Shown piece after piece: positions 8,373 to 15,968 of a DNA stretch of 64,000 bases. The DNA lies in the NCBI GenBank assembly GCA_016713005.1, contig JADJPY010000003.1, positions 62,001-126,000 on the forward strand. Reading direction: 5' to 3'. Source of the stretch: Ramlibacter sp. Lineage in GTDB: Bacteria; Pseudomonadota; Gammaproteobacteria; Burkholderiales; Burkholderiaceae_C. The stretch's first letter is position 1; each line of letters begins with the position of its first letter. The notes below the pieces were generated by a model. That model had not been told where the DNA came from. It made no database searches and saw only the letters and a program-made list of their open reading frames with translations. The position numbers and the translations under genes were made by a program.

Positions 8373-9041
8373 ATGGGCAATCTCGACCTTTCCTTCTTCA
8401 GCTGGGATGTCATAGGCCCGTTTGTCACCAAGGGCTTCATCTTCAGCATCTGGCTCACCATCGTTGCCACCATCGGCGGCATTGCCCTGGGTACCGTGCT
8501 GGCGCTGATGCGGCTGTCCGGCCGCAAGGCACTGGACCTGCCCGCAGCGGCCTACGTCAACACGATGCGCTCCATTCCGCTCGTGATGGTGCTGCTGTGG
8601 TTCTTCCTGCTGATCCCGTTCGCGATTGGCCGGCCGCTGGGTGCCGAGACCTCCGCAGTGATCACCTTCATTGCCTTTGAGGCGGCCTACTTCTCCGAGA
8701 TCGTGCGCGCCGGCATCCAGTCGATCCCGCGCGGGCAGGTCAACGCCGGTTATGCGGTGGGCATGACGTATTCCCAGAACATGAAGCTGGTGATCCTGCC
8801 GCAGGCCTTCCGCAACATGCTGCCGGTGTTCCTGACGCAGACCATCATCCTGTTCCAGGACACCTCGCTGGTGTACGCCATCGGGGCGTACGACATGCTC
8901 AAGGGCTTCGAGACGGCGGGCAAGAACCTCGGCCGTCCGGTCGAGGCCTACCTGCTGGCAGCCGTCGTCTACTTCATCATGTGCATGGCACTGTCCTTTG
9001 CCGTGCGCCGCATACAGCTCAAGGTCCAGATCATCCGTTAA
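8373..9041 (+). CDS. gltK: Glutamate/aspartate ABC transporter permease GltK
   Basis: A 222-aa permease, the partner of GltJ. Hydrophobic segments include FIFSIWLTIVATIGGIALG and the NTMRSIPLVMVLLWFFLLIP segment; the ATPase-docking loop is AGIQSIPRGQVNAGYAVGM. Start ATG at 8373 lies one base after the gltJ stop codon, so translation is probably coupled. It is a typical size for the family and is complete. Confidence 0.92.
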   Translation: MGNLDLSFFSWDVIGPFVTKGFIFSIWLTIVATIGGIALGTVLALMRLSGRKALDLPAAAYVNTMRSIPLVMVLLWFFLLIPFAIGRPLGAETSAVITFIAFEAAYFSEIVRAGIQSIPRGQVNAGYAVGMTYSQNMKLVILPQAFRNMLPVFLTQTIILFQDTSLVYAIGAYDMLKGFETAGKNLGRPVEAYLLAAVVYFIMCMALSFAVRRIQLKVQIIR

Positions 9042-9059
9042 ACCTGTTGGGGAACCCTC

Positions 9060-9797
9060 ATGATTGAAATCAAGAACGTCTCGAAGTGGTATGGCCCCAC
9101 GCAGGTGCTCAACGACTGCTCGGTCAGCATCAAGAAGGGCGATGTGGTCGTGGTTTGCGGGCCTTCCGGTTCGGGCAAATCCACGCTGATCAAGACCGTC
9201 AACGCGCTGGAGCCGTTCCAGAAGGGCGAGATTTATGTCGACGGCATCGGCCTGCATGACCCGAAGACCGACCTGCCCAAGCTGCGCTCGCGCGTCGGCA
9301 TGGTGTTTCAGCACTTTGAGCTGTTCCCGCACCTCAGCGTCACCGAGAACCTGACCATCGCCCAGATCAAGGTGCTTGGCCGCAGCCTGGATGAGGCCAA
9401 GACACGGGGCCTGAAGATGCTGGACCGCGTGGGCCTGATGGCGCACAAGGACAAGTTCCCCGGCCAGCTGTCCGGCGGCCAGCAACAGCGCGTGGCAATT
9501 GCCCGCGCGTTGTCGATGGACCCGATCGTCATGCTGTTCGACGAACCGACCTCCGCTCTGGATCCGGAAATGGTGGGTGAGGTGCTCGATGTGATGGTGA
9601 CACTGGCCAAAGAGGGCATGACCATGATGGTGGTCACGCACGAAATGGGCTTCGCGCGCAAGGTGGCCAACCGCGTGATTTTCATCGATGTGGGTGGCCG
9701 CATCCTGGAAGATTGCCCCAAGGAAGAGTTCTTCGGCAACGCGGAAGCGCGCCAGCCGCGGACCAAAGACTTCCTGAACAAGATCCTGGCGCACTGA
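9060..9797 (+). CDS. gltL: Glutamate/aspartate ABC transporter ATPase
   Basis: A 245-aa polar amino acid importer ATPase. Walker A GPSGSGKST near residue 34, Q-loop region VGMVFQHFELFPHL, signature LSGGQQQRVAIARAL near 137, Walker B with LFDEPTSALDPE near 158 and H-loop VVTHEMGFA. It powers GltJK-mediated uptake of substrate delivered by GltI. It starts 18 bp after gltK with GGGGAACC as ribosome binding site and is the last gene of the operon; a small GC-rich hairpin follows. Confidence 0.94.
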   Translation: MIEIKNVSKWYGPTQVLNDCSVSIKKGDVVVVCGPSGSGKSTLIKTVNALEPFQKGEIYVDGIGLHDPKTDLPKLRSRVGMVFQHFELFPHLSVTENLTIAQIKVLGRSLDEAKTRGLKMLDRVGLMAHKDKFPGQLSGGQQQRVAIARALSMDPIVMLFDEPTSALDPEMVGEVLDVMVTLAKEGMTMMVVTHEMGFARKVANRVIFIDVGGRILEDCPKEEFFGNAEARQPRTKDFLNKILAH

Positions 9798-9812
9798 TAG
9801 ACGCCCCCGGAA

Positions 9813-9830
9813 GCGGCCCGGCAGGGCCGC
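9813..9830 (+). terminator. Hairpin after the glt operon
   Basis: GCGGCCC (9813-9819), GGCA loop, GGGCCGC (9824-9830), 15 bp after gltL stops. There is no U-run after it, so termination is not certain. The rest of the 144-bp gap before pyrC holds a GC-rich stretch with a second imperfect repeat (GGCGGAGCC region) and no gene. Confidence 0.45.
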
Positions 9831-9941
9831 CTCCCTCCACTTGGGGCGACACCAGTGGCCCGGCGGAGCCGGTTCCACGGTGGCACTGGGGTACTCCCCC
9901 TCGCGCCGGCTTCGCATTTGCGGTCTGGGACAATGGCGCCC

Positions 9942-10973
9942 ATGACAACCGAGATCACGATCACCCGCCCCGACGACTGGCACCTGCACGTGCGCGACGG
10001 CGCCGCGCTTCAAGCGGTGGTGCCGCACACGGCGGCGCAGTTCGGCCGCGCCATCATCATGCCCAACCTCAAGCCGCCGGTGACCACCGCCGCGCAGGCG
10101 CTGGCTTACCGCGACCGCATCCGCGCGGCCGTGCCCGCGGGCATGAACTTCGAGCCGCTGATGACGCTGTACCTCACCGACAACCTGCCGGCCGACGAGA
10201 TCGCGCGCGCCAGGGACGCTGGCGTCGTGGCCTGCAAGCTCTACCCGGCCGGTGCCACCACCAACAGCGACGCGGGGGTGACCGACCTGCGCAAGACCTA
10301 CAAGACGCTGGAAGCCATGCAGCGCGCCGGCCTGCTGCTGCTGGTGCACGGGGAAGTCACGTCGCCCGACATTGACCTGTTCGACCGAGAGGCCGTGTTC
10401 ATCGAGCAACAACTCATTCCGCTGCGCCGCGACTTCCCCGAGCTCAAGATCGTCTTTGAGCACATCACCACGCGCGAGGCCGCCCAGTACGTGCGCGACG
10501 CCGACCGGTTCACCGGCGCCACCGTCACTGCGCACCACCTGCTGTACAACCGCAACGCCATCTTCACTGGGGGCATCCGGCCGCACTACTACTGCCTGCC
10601 GGTGCTCAAGCGCGAGACGCACCGCCTGGCGCTTGTCGAGGCCGCCACCGGCGGCAACCCGCGCTTCTTCCTGGGTACGGACAGCGCGCCGCACCCGGCC
10701 CACCTCAAGGAGCACGCCAGTGGCTGCGCCGGCTGCTACACCGCCCACGCGGCCCTGGAGCTGTATGCCGAAGCGTTTGACGCCGCCGGCGCACTGGACA
10801 AGCTGGAGGGTTTTGCCAGCTTCCATGGCGCCGACTTTTATGGCCTGCCGCGCAACAGCGGCACGGTCACCCTTCGCAGGGAGTCGTGGAACGCGCCCGA
10901 GCAGTTTGCCTTTGGTGACGCCCAGCTCAAGCCGCTGCGCGGGGGCGAACCCCTTCTCTGGCGCCTGGCTTGA
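9942..10973 (+). CDS. pyrC: Dihydroorotase
   Basis: A 343-aa class II (PyrC-type) dihydroorotase that cyclises N-carbamoyl-aspartate to dihydroorotate, the third step of pyrimidine synthesis. Metal ligands are visible: HLH at residues 14-16 (DDWHLHVRDG), the carboxylated Lys in CKLYPAG near 97, His in LLVHGEV near 135 and FEHITT near 173, and the catalytic Asp in GTDSAPHPAH near 246. ATG 9933 would add three residues; 9942 is preferred because GGGA lies at workable spacing. The gene overlaps the following DUF3025 gene by 4 bp (TTGA), indicating coupled translation. Confidence 0.94.
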   Translation: MTTEITITRPDDWHLHVRDGAALQAVVPHTAAQFGRAIIMPNLKPPVTTAAQALAYRDRIRAAVPAGMNFEPLMTLYLTDNLPADEIARARDAGVVACKLYPAGATTNSDAGVTDLRKTYKTLEAMQRAGLLLLVHGEVTSPDIDLFDREAVFIEQQLIPLRRDFPELKIVFEHITTREAAQYVRDADRFTGATVTAHHLLYNRNAIFTGGIRPHYYCLPVLKRETHRLALVEAATGGNPRFFLGTDSAPHPAHLKEHASGCAGCYTAHAALELYAEAFDAAGALDKLEGFASFHGADFYGLPRNSGTVTLRRESWNAPEQFAFGDAQLKPLRGGEPLLWRLA

Positions 10974-11773
10974 AAGAGCCGGCGCTGGCTGCGCAGCTTG
11001 GCGCGCTGGATTGCGCTGCACCCTGGTTTGCACCGCACAAGGACGCCATCCGGGCCTGTCGCCACCACATGGCCCGCGGCGCAGATGTGGCGGCGGCGCT
11101 CAATGCCCTGCATCCGACAGGCGACGCGGTGCCGCGCTTTGTGCCAGTGGCCTCGGCCCTGCCTGGCGAGGCTTACGAGGCATTCGTGGCCCGAACGGGT
11201 TTTGTGCCGACCCGGGACAACCTGCACGACTTCTTCAACGGCCTGTGCTGGCAGCGCTTTCCGAAGGCGAAGCGCCGCCTCAACCAGCTCCAGGCCGAAC
11301 ACATCTCAAAGGATGGCGTGCAGCCCGTGCGCGGACCTGTGCGGGACGCGTTGACCCTTCTTGACGAGAACGGCGCGCTGCTGTTTGCCCCCGATCCCCT
11401 GTGGCAGGCGCTGCGCGCCCGGGACTGGAAGCGGCTTTTCACCGACCTGCGCCCGCTGTGGAGCCAGGCTCGCCTGGAGCTGGTGGGGCACGCCCTGCTG
11501 GAAAAACTGGCTTCCCCAAGAAAATCGGCCACAGCCCACGTCTATATTGGCCAGACTGCTATAAAAAGCATAGCGACCCTGGCCCCGCACACGGTGGACG
11601 AGTGGCTCGCCGATGATCTGCAAGCCGTTCACCTCTCGGGCAAGCCCTTTGCGCCGATGCCGGTTCTGGGCGTGCCGGACTGGTGGCCCGCCAATGGTGC
11701 ACCAGGCTTCTACGACGATGCTGCGGTGTTCCGGCCGCCGGCCAAAGAGGCAATAACCGCAAAGTTTCTGTGA
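10970..11773 (+). CDS. DUF3025 family protein
   Basis: A 267-aa protein of unknown function, recognised by the family-type central stretch TRDNLHDFFNGLCWQRFPKAKRRLNQLQAEHI (residues about 81-112, shown here only as the family landmark by its parts DFFNGLCW and FPKAKRRLN). The start is a TTG that overlaps the pyrC stop (TTGA); no upstream alternative exists within the overlap. Residues about 185-202 are encoded by palindromic element copy 2, giving an in-frame foreign-looking segment (YIGQTAIKS). The family is cytosolic by prediction, and its association with pyrC is positional only. Confidence 0.82.
   Translation: MKEPALAAQLGALDCAAPWFAPHKDAIRACRHHMARGADVAAALNALHPTGDAVPRFVPVASALPGEAYEAFVARTGFVPTRDNLHDFFNGLCWQRFPKAKRRLNQLQAEHISKDGVQPVRGPVRDALTLLDENGALLFAPDPLWQALRARDWKRLFTDLRPLWSQARLELVGHALLEKLASPRKSATAHVYIGQTAIKSIATLAPHTVDEWLADDLQAVHLSGKPFAPMPVLGVPDWWPANGAPGFYDDAAVFRPPAKEAITAKFL
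11521..11574. repeat. Interspersed palindromic element, copy 2 (inside DUF3025 gene)
   Basis: AAAATCGGCC to GCTATAAAAAGCATAGC. It matches the consensus core and the left GGCC part and is read in frame through the DUF3025 gene. Confidence 0.7.
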
Positions 11774-11788
11774 ATACCAGCCCCGACC

Positions 11789-11813
11789 CTTGATTTCCCC
11801 CGGGGTGCCCCTA
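11789..11813 (+). promoter_or_regulatory. Possible sigma32 (RpoH) promoter of htpX
   Basis: CTTGAT (11789-11794), 13 bp, CCCCTA (11808-11813), about 50 bp before the htpX start. This fits the heat-shock sigma pattern CTTGAA-N13-17-CCCCAT. E. coli htpX is known to be heat-shock induced, which makes the match more credible; it is untested here. Confidence 0.5.
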
Positions 11814-11862
11814 CCATTCGCGGCAACGGCCTCCGGTGTGGGGCTGCCCATGGAATTTGACA

Positions 11863-12738
11863 ATGAAACGTATCGTCCTGTTCGTGCTGACCAATCTGGC
11901 TGTGGTGGTGGTGCTGGGCATCGTTGCCAACCTGTTGGGGGTCAACCGCTACCTCACCGCCAACGGCCTGAACCTGGGCGCGCTGCTCGGCTTCGCGCTG
12001 ATCATGGGCTTTGGCGGCGCGATCATCTCGCTGCTGATGAGCAAGCCCATCGCCAAATGGAGTGCGGGCGTTCGGATCATCGACGGCAACGGTTCGGCCG
12101 ACGAAGCCTGGATCGTGGAGACGGTGCGCCGTTTTGCCGACAAGGCCGGCATTGGCATGCCGGAGGTCGGCATCTTTGAAGGCGCCCCCAACGCCTTCGC
12201 CACGGGTGCATTCAAGAATTCGGCGCTGGTGGCAGTGTCCACAGGCCTGTTGCAGGGCATGACGCGTGAAGAGGTGGAGGCCGTGATCGGCCACGAAGTC
12301 GCCCACATCGCCAATGGCGACATGGTCACCATGACGCTGATCCAGGGTGTGATGAACACCTTTGTGGTGTTCCTCAGCCGCGTCATCGGCTATGCGGTGG
12401 ACAGCTTCCTGCGTCGCGGCAGCAACAGCGACTCGGGCCCGGGTATCGGTTACATGATCACCACCATCGTGCTGGACATCGTGCTCGGTTTCCTGGCCGC
12501 CATCATCGTGGCGTGGTTCAGCCGTCAGCGCGAATTCCGCGCCGACGCCGGCGCTGCCCAGCTGATGGGTCGCAAGCAGCCCATGATCAATGCGCTGGCC
12601 CGCCTGGGCGGCATGACACCGGCCGAGTTGCCCAAGAGCATGGCCGCGATGGGCATTGCCGGCGGCATCGGCAAGCTCTTCAGCACGCACCCGCCGATTG
12701 AAGAGCGCATCGCCGCGCTGCAGAATCCCCAGGCCTGA
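11863..12738 (+). CDS. htpX: Membrane zinc metalloprotease HtpX
   Basis: A 291-aa M48 protease of the inner membrane that degrades damaged membrane proteins alongside FtsH. The N-terminus has two hydrophobic helices (about 3-23 and 38-58), the zinc motif HEVAH lies near residue 144 within VIGHEVAHIANGD, further helices sit near 160-180 and 195-218, and a distal Glu ligand fits the QREFRADAGAA segment. Length is close to E. coli HtpX (293). The start MKRIVLF matches the family; a longer in-frame reading beginning at 11836 is not supported. Heat-shock control is suggested by the upstream RpoH-like site. Confidence 0.94.
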   Translation: MKRIVLFVLTNLAVVVVLGIVANLLGVNRYLTANGLNLGALLGFALIMGFGGAIISLLMSKPIAKWSAGVRIIDGNGSADEAWIVETVRRFADKAGIGMPEVGIFEGAPNAFATGAFKNSALVAVSTGLLQGMTREEVEAVIGHEVAHIANGDMVTMTLIQGVMNTFVVFLSRVIGYAVDSFLRRGSNSDSGPGIGYMITTIVLDIVLGFLAAIIVAWFSRQREFRADAGAAQLMGRKQPMINALARLGGMTPAELPKSMAAMGIAGGIGKLFSTHPPIEERIAALQNPQA

Positions 12739-12747
12739 GCCTGCCGT

Positions 12748-12806
12748 CGTTCCCGCGCAGGCGGGTATCCAGGGCGATCTGGACCCCGACCTGTACGGGG
12801 ATGACA
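12748..12806. repeat. REP-like imperfect palindrome
   Basis: CGTTCCCGCGCAGGCGGGTA ... TGTACGGGGATGACA. It has the shape of the common proteobacterial intergenic palindrome (TTCCCGC..GCGGG-ATCCAGG-N-CTGGA-CCCG..CGGGGATGAC). It sits between the converging htpX and FAD dehydrogenase genes and may end transcripts from both sides. Arms are imperfect. Confidence 0.6.
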
Positions 12807-12810
12807 CCAG

Positions 12811-14517
12811 CTAGCGACCCGAGGTGTGGCTCACCGCCAGTGCCTCGGCCACCTTGATGCCATCCACCCCGGCTGACAGGATGCCGCCGGCATAGCCAGC
12901 ACCTTCTCCGGCCGGGTAAAGGCCGCGCACATTCAGGCTTTGCAGGTCTTCCCCGCGGGTGATCCGCAGCGGAGACGAGGTGCGGGTTTCGACGCCGGTG
13001 AGTACCGCCTCGGGCATGTCGAAGCCGCGTATCTTGCGGCCAAAGACCGGAAGCGCTTCCTGTATGGCCGCGGTGGCATAGCCGGGCAGCGCGCTGTGCA
13101 GGTTGGTGAGTTTGACGCCCGGCTTGTACGAAGGGAGCACGCTGCCGAAGGCAGCAGAAGGCTTGCCCGCCAGAAAATCCCCCACCAGTTGACCCGGCGC
13201 TTCGTAGGTGCTGCCACCCAAGGCATAGGCGCTGGATTCCAGCTGGCGCTGCAGCACGATGCCGGCCAGGGGATGGAAGGCATGGCCCGGCGGCGGGGGC
13301 AACTCGCCAAATTCCGCCCCCAGCGTGGCGGCCACGGCGGCGGCGTCAGTGGGGTAGTCCTTCGGGTCAATGCCCACCACGATGCCGGCGTTGGCATTGC
13401 GTTCGTTGCGCGAATGCTGGCTCATGCCATTGGTCACCACGCGACCCGGCTCCGAAGTGGCGGCGACCACCGTGCCGCCGGGGCACATGCAGAAGCTGTA
13501 GACCGTGCGGCCGTTGCTGGCGTGGTGCACCAGCTTGTAGTCCGCGGCGCCCAGCAGTGGGTGGCCGGCGTGCTTGCCCCAGCGCGCGCGGTCGATCACG
13601 CCCTGCGGGTGTTCGATGCGAAAGCCGATCGAAAACGGCTTGGCCTCCATGTACACGCCGCGCTGGTACAGCATGGCAAAGGTGTCGCGCGAGCTGTGGC
13701 CGAGGGCCAGCACCACATGGCTTGCCGGCAGTTCGTACGGCTGGCCCGTGGCCTGGTCAAGCACCGTGAGGCTGCGGACATGGCCCTGGTCAATCTGCAT
13801 GTCCGTCACTCGCTGCTGGAAGCGGATCTCGCCGCCCAGCGCGATGATCTGCTCGCGCATGTGCTCCACCACCTTGACCAGCTTGAAGGTGCCAATGTGC
13901 GGGTGCGCCACATACAGGATCTCGGCCGGTGCGCCGGCCTTGACGAACTCCTGCATCACCTTGCGGCCCAGGTGGCGCGGGTCCTTGATCTGGCTGTACA
14001 GCTTGCCGTCACTGAAGGTGCCGGCGCCGCCCTCGCCAAACTGCACATTGCTCTCGGGCTGCAACACGTTCTTGCGCCACAGGCACCAGGTGTCCTTGGT
14101 GCGCTCACGCACCGGCTTGCCACGCTCCAGCACGATGGGGCGAAAGCCCATCTGCGCCAGCGTCAGCGCCGCAAAGATGCCGCAGGGCCCGAAGCCCACC
14201 ACCACGGGGCGCAGTGGCAGATCCGCCGGCGCCCTCGCCGGCGGGTGCCATTCCATCTCGGGTGTGGGGCCGATGTGCGGGTGCTTGCCGAACTTGCCAA
14301 GCAGGGCGGCCTCGTGCGCGGGTTGGGCGAGCGTGAGGTCCACGATGTACACGGCCATCAACTCGGCCTTGCGTGCGTCAAAGCTGCGCTTGAAGACGTG
14401 CAGGACGGCAATGGCGGCCGGGGCCACACCCAGCAAGCGCGCACAGGCGGCGCGCAGGGCGGGTTCGGGGTGTTCCGCTTCGGACAGCGGCAGTTTGATT
14501 TCGGACAGTCGGATCAT
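12811..14517 (-). CDS. FAD-dependent dehydrogenase (COG2509-type)
   Basis: A 568-aa flavoprotein. After an N-terminal domain of about 100 residues, the dinucleotide motif VVGFGPCGIFAALTLAQMG lies near 107-125; further landmarks are FGEGGAGTFSDGKLYSQIKD, CMCPGGTVV and the C-terminal GLYPAGEGAGYAGGILSAG that closes the FAD fold. These identify the family of uncharacterised NAD(P)/FAD-dependent dehydrogenases related to the HI0933/geranylgeranyl reductase groups. Substrate is unknown. Start at 14517 gives MIRLSEIKLPL; the ribosome binding site is weak. It is convergent with htpX and divergent from rnpB, whose promoter lies in the short gap. Confidence 0.85.
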   Translation of the reverse strand: MIRLSEIKLPLSEAEHPEPALRAACARLLGVAPAAIAVLHVFKRSFDARKAELMAVYIVDLTLAQPAHEAALLGKFGKHPHIGPTPEMEWHPPARAPADLPLRPVVVGFGPCGIFAALTLAQMGFRPIVLERGKPVRERTKDTWCLWRKNVLQPESNVQFGEGGAGTFSDGKLYSQIKDPRHLGRKVMQEFVKAGAPAEILYVAHPHIGTFKLVKVVEHMREQIIALGGEIRFQQRVTDMQIDQGHVRSLTVLDQATGQPYELPASHVVLALGHSSRDTFAMLYQRGVYMEAKPFSIGFRIEHPQGVIDRARWGKHAGHPLLGAADYKLVHHASNGRTVYSFCMCPGGTVVAATSEPGRVVTNGMSQHSRNERNANAGIVVGIDPKDYPTDAAAVAATLGAEFGELPPPPGHAFHPLAGIVLQRQLESSAYALGGSTYEAPGQLVGDFLAGKPSAAFGSVLPSYKPGVKLTNLHSALPGYATAAIQEALPVFGRKIRGFDMPEAVLTGVETRTSSPLRITRGEDLQSLNVRGLYPAGEGAGYAGGILSAGVDGIKVAEALAVSHTSGR

Positions 14518-14545
14518 GGCGGCTCGTGTTGATCAAGCAGGCAGG

Positions 14546-14554
14546 TGATAATTA
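14546..14554 (+). promoter_or_regulatory. Probable rnpB promoter (extended -10)
   Basis: TGATAATTA (14546-14554) reads as an extended -10 box (TGnTAATTA) ending 7 bp before the predicted first base of RNase P RNA. TTGATC at 14529-14534 is a -35-like hexamer at short spacing. Confidence 0.5.
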
Positions 14555-14561
14555 TCGGTGT

Positions 14562-14881
14562 GAAGCCCGCCAGACCGCCGCTGGCGCATGTCCCGAAAGG
14601 GCGCGCTGGAGGAAAGTCCGGACTGCAAAGGGCAGCGTAGCAGGTAACCCCTGTCCACCGTGAGGTGAGGATCAGAGCAACAGAGACGAGCCGGTTCAGT
14701 CCGGGTGAAACGGGCAATCTCTACGCGCAGCAATACCAAGTAGGCCAGTGTTGATGTGGCTCCGCAGAGCTGGCGGGTAGGTAGCACCGAGCCGGGTGGG
14801 CGACCCCCGGCCCAGAGTAATGGCGGTCACGCCGGGGGCAACCCCGGCGCACAAAATCCGGCTTACCGGCGGACTTCACAC
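14562..14881 (+). ncRNA. rnpB: RNase P RNA, class A
   Basis: The catalytic RNA that matures tRNA 5' ends. Conserved elements appear in the right order: GAAGCC..CCAGAC at the 5' end (P1), GAGGAAAGTCCGGAC near 14608 (CR-I), CAGGTAAC, AACAGAGA near 14678, GGTGAAACGG near 14703, AGAGTAATGG near 14814, and AATCCGGCTTACCGG followed by GGACTTCAC at the 3' end, which re-pairs with the 5' end to close P1. Total length of about 320 nt fits bacterial type A. The 3' end is approximate by a few bases; CTTTTTC follows directly and may serve as the terminator tail. Apparent open frames across it are meaningless. Confidence 0.95.
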
Positions 14882-14948
14882 TTTTTCAAACCCATGCTTC
14901 TTCGGAAACGTGGCGGGTCAGGGACTCCTTTTTGGCAACGCTGCTTCG

Positions 14949-15052
14949 GGATCAGGCGGGCAGGGGACTGTGCTGCGCTCGTGTCCCCCGGGCTGGCTGC
15001 GCCAGCCCTCCTCCTTTACCTCGCTTCGCACAATCCCCTGCCCGCCTGATCC
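14949..15052. repeat. Long inverted repeat downstream of rnpB
   Basis: Outer arms are 19 bp and perfect (14949-14967 starting GGATCAGGCGGGCAG; 15034-15052 ending in GCCCGCCTGATCC), extended by about six further pairs with one mismatch. An inner perfect hairpin GGGCTGGC-TGC-GCCAGCCC occupies 14990-15008. It could be a small non-autonomous mobile element, a structured RNA or a bidirectional terminator. The remaining sequence between rnpB and the next gene (14882-14948 and 15053-15173) shows nothing I can assign. Confidence 0.7.
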
Positions 15053-15173
15053 TGTGGCGTGGGCTCACTCGGAAGGTGGGAAGTACTGAGTCGTCGCCGT
15101 CAACCCGCGGGGCAGAAACCAGGGCAAGTCGTAGGCCGCCCTGAACCTTTGGCAGCGTCGGAACGAAACCCGT

Positions 15174-15968
15174 TCAGAACCGCTCGTGTGCCAGCAGGTA
15201 GCGCCACTGGCCCGGCGCCAGACCGGCCATGGCCACGCGGCCGATGCGGATGCGCTTGAGCGCCAGCAGGCGCAGGCCCACGGACTCGCACATGTAGGGC
15301 ACCTGGCCCGGGCGGATGCCCTTGAGGGCAAAACGCAAGCGGGTCTGGACTTCGTTGCTGCTGCTGACGCTGACCTTGATGGGTGGCAGAGGCCGGCCGT
15401 TGAAGCCCAGGCCGTGGCACAGGCGCTGCAACTGGCCGGGCGTGACGGCGCCCGCCACCTCGCACATGACCTCCTGCTCCACCGCCTCGGCGTCCTCGGT
15501 GAGCTTTCGCTCCACGTGCCAGTCCTGCGTGAACACCACCAGCCCGCTGGCTTCGGTTGGCAGGGGTGTCAGGGCCTTGAGGTTGGCAAAGTGCCTTTGC
15601 AGCACGCGGATGCCGCTGGTGTCATCGCTCGCCTGTGCGCCCGGTACCAGCAACTGCGCTGCCGGCGCCGCGCCCTGGCTGCGGCTGCCCCGCGGCCCTT
15701 CTTCGTTGCCCAGGCCGGCCTCAAAGCCCGGTGGCTTGTGCAGCAGCAGGGTCACCGGACCCTGGGTCATGAGGGTGGCGTGCGGGTCCAGCGTCACGGT
15801 TTGCTGCGGCGCCACCTTGAAGGCCGGGGTTTCGACAACCGTTCCATTGACGCGGACCCAGCCGCCTTCGATGTAGCGCTCGGCCTCACTGCGTGAGCAG
15901 CCCTTGAGGTCCGCGACGCGTTTTGCCAGCCGCACGGGCCCGTCGGGCGTCTTTGCGGGCAAGGTCAT
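15174..15968 (-). CDS. Pseudouridine synthase-like protein with S4 domain, catalytic Asp not found
   Basis: A 264-aa RsuA/RluF-type protein. Residues about 13-60 form an S4 RNA-binding domain (RLAKRVADLKGCSRSEAE, GWVRVNGTVV), followed by a synthase domain with LLLHKPPGFEAG near 74-85. Where active enzymes have a GRLDxxTSGL-type motif carrying the catalytic Asp, this protein has LTPLPTEASGL (133-143): the flanking SGL is kept but the Asp position is Pro. It may be an RNA-binding remnant, or the Asp may be placed differently. Start at 15968 gives a 4-bp ATGA overlap with the upstream Nudix/MBL gene and a normal S4 N-terminus; a longer in-frame reading is not supported. Confidence 0.78.
   Translation of the reverse strand: MTLPAKTPDGPVRLAKRVADLKGCSRSEAERYIEGGWVRVNGTVVETPAFKVAPQQTVTLDPHATLMTQGPVTLLLHKPPGFEAGLGNEEGPRGSRSQGAAPAAQLLVPGAQASDDTSGIRVLQRHFANLKALTPLPTEASGLVVFTQDWHVERKLTEDAEAVEQEVMCEVAGAVTPGQLQRLCHGLGFNGRPLPPIKVSVSSSNEVQTRLRFALKGIRPGQVPYMCESVGLRLLALKRIRIGRVAMAGLAPGQWRYLLAHERF

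Noticed and set aside
8307..11033. 908-codon reverse-strand frame opposite gltK, gltL and pyrC
   Set aside because: Shadow frame caused by codon bias; crosses three real genes and a gap.
12940..14532. 530-codon forward frame opposite the FAD dehydrogenase
   Set aside because: Antisense of a recognisable flavoprotein; His/Arg/Gln-rich nonsense.
14514..15144. Short open frames over the RNase P RNA and the following hairpin
   Set aside because: rnpB is certain here, and the frames have no ribosome binding site or similarity.
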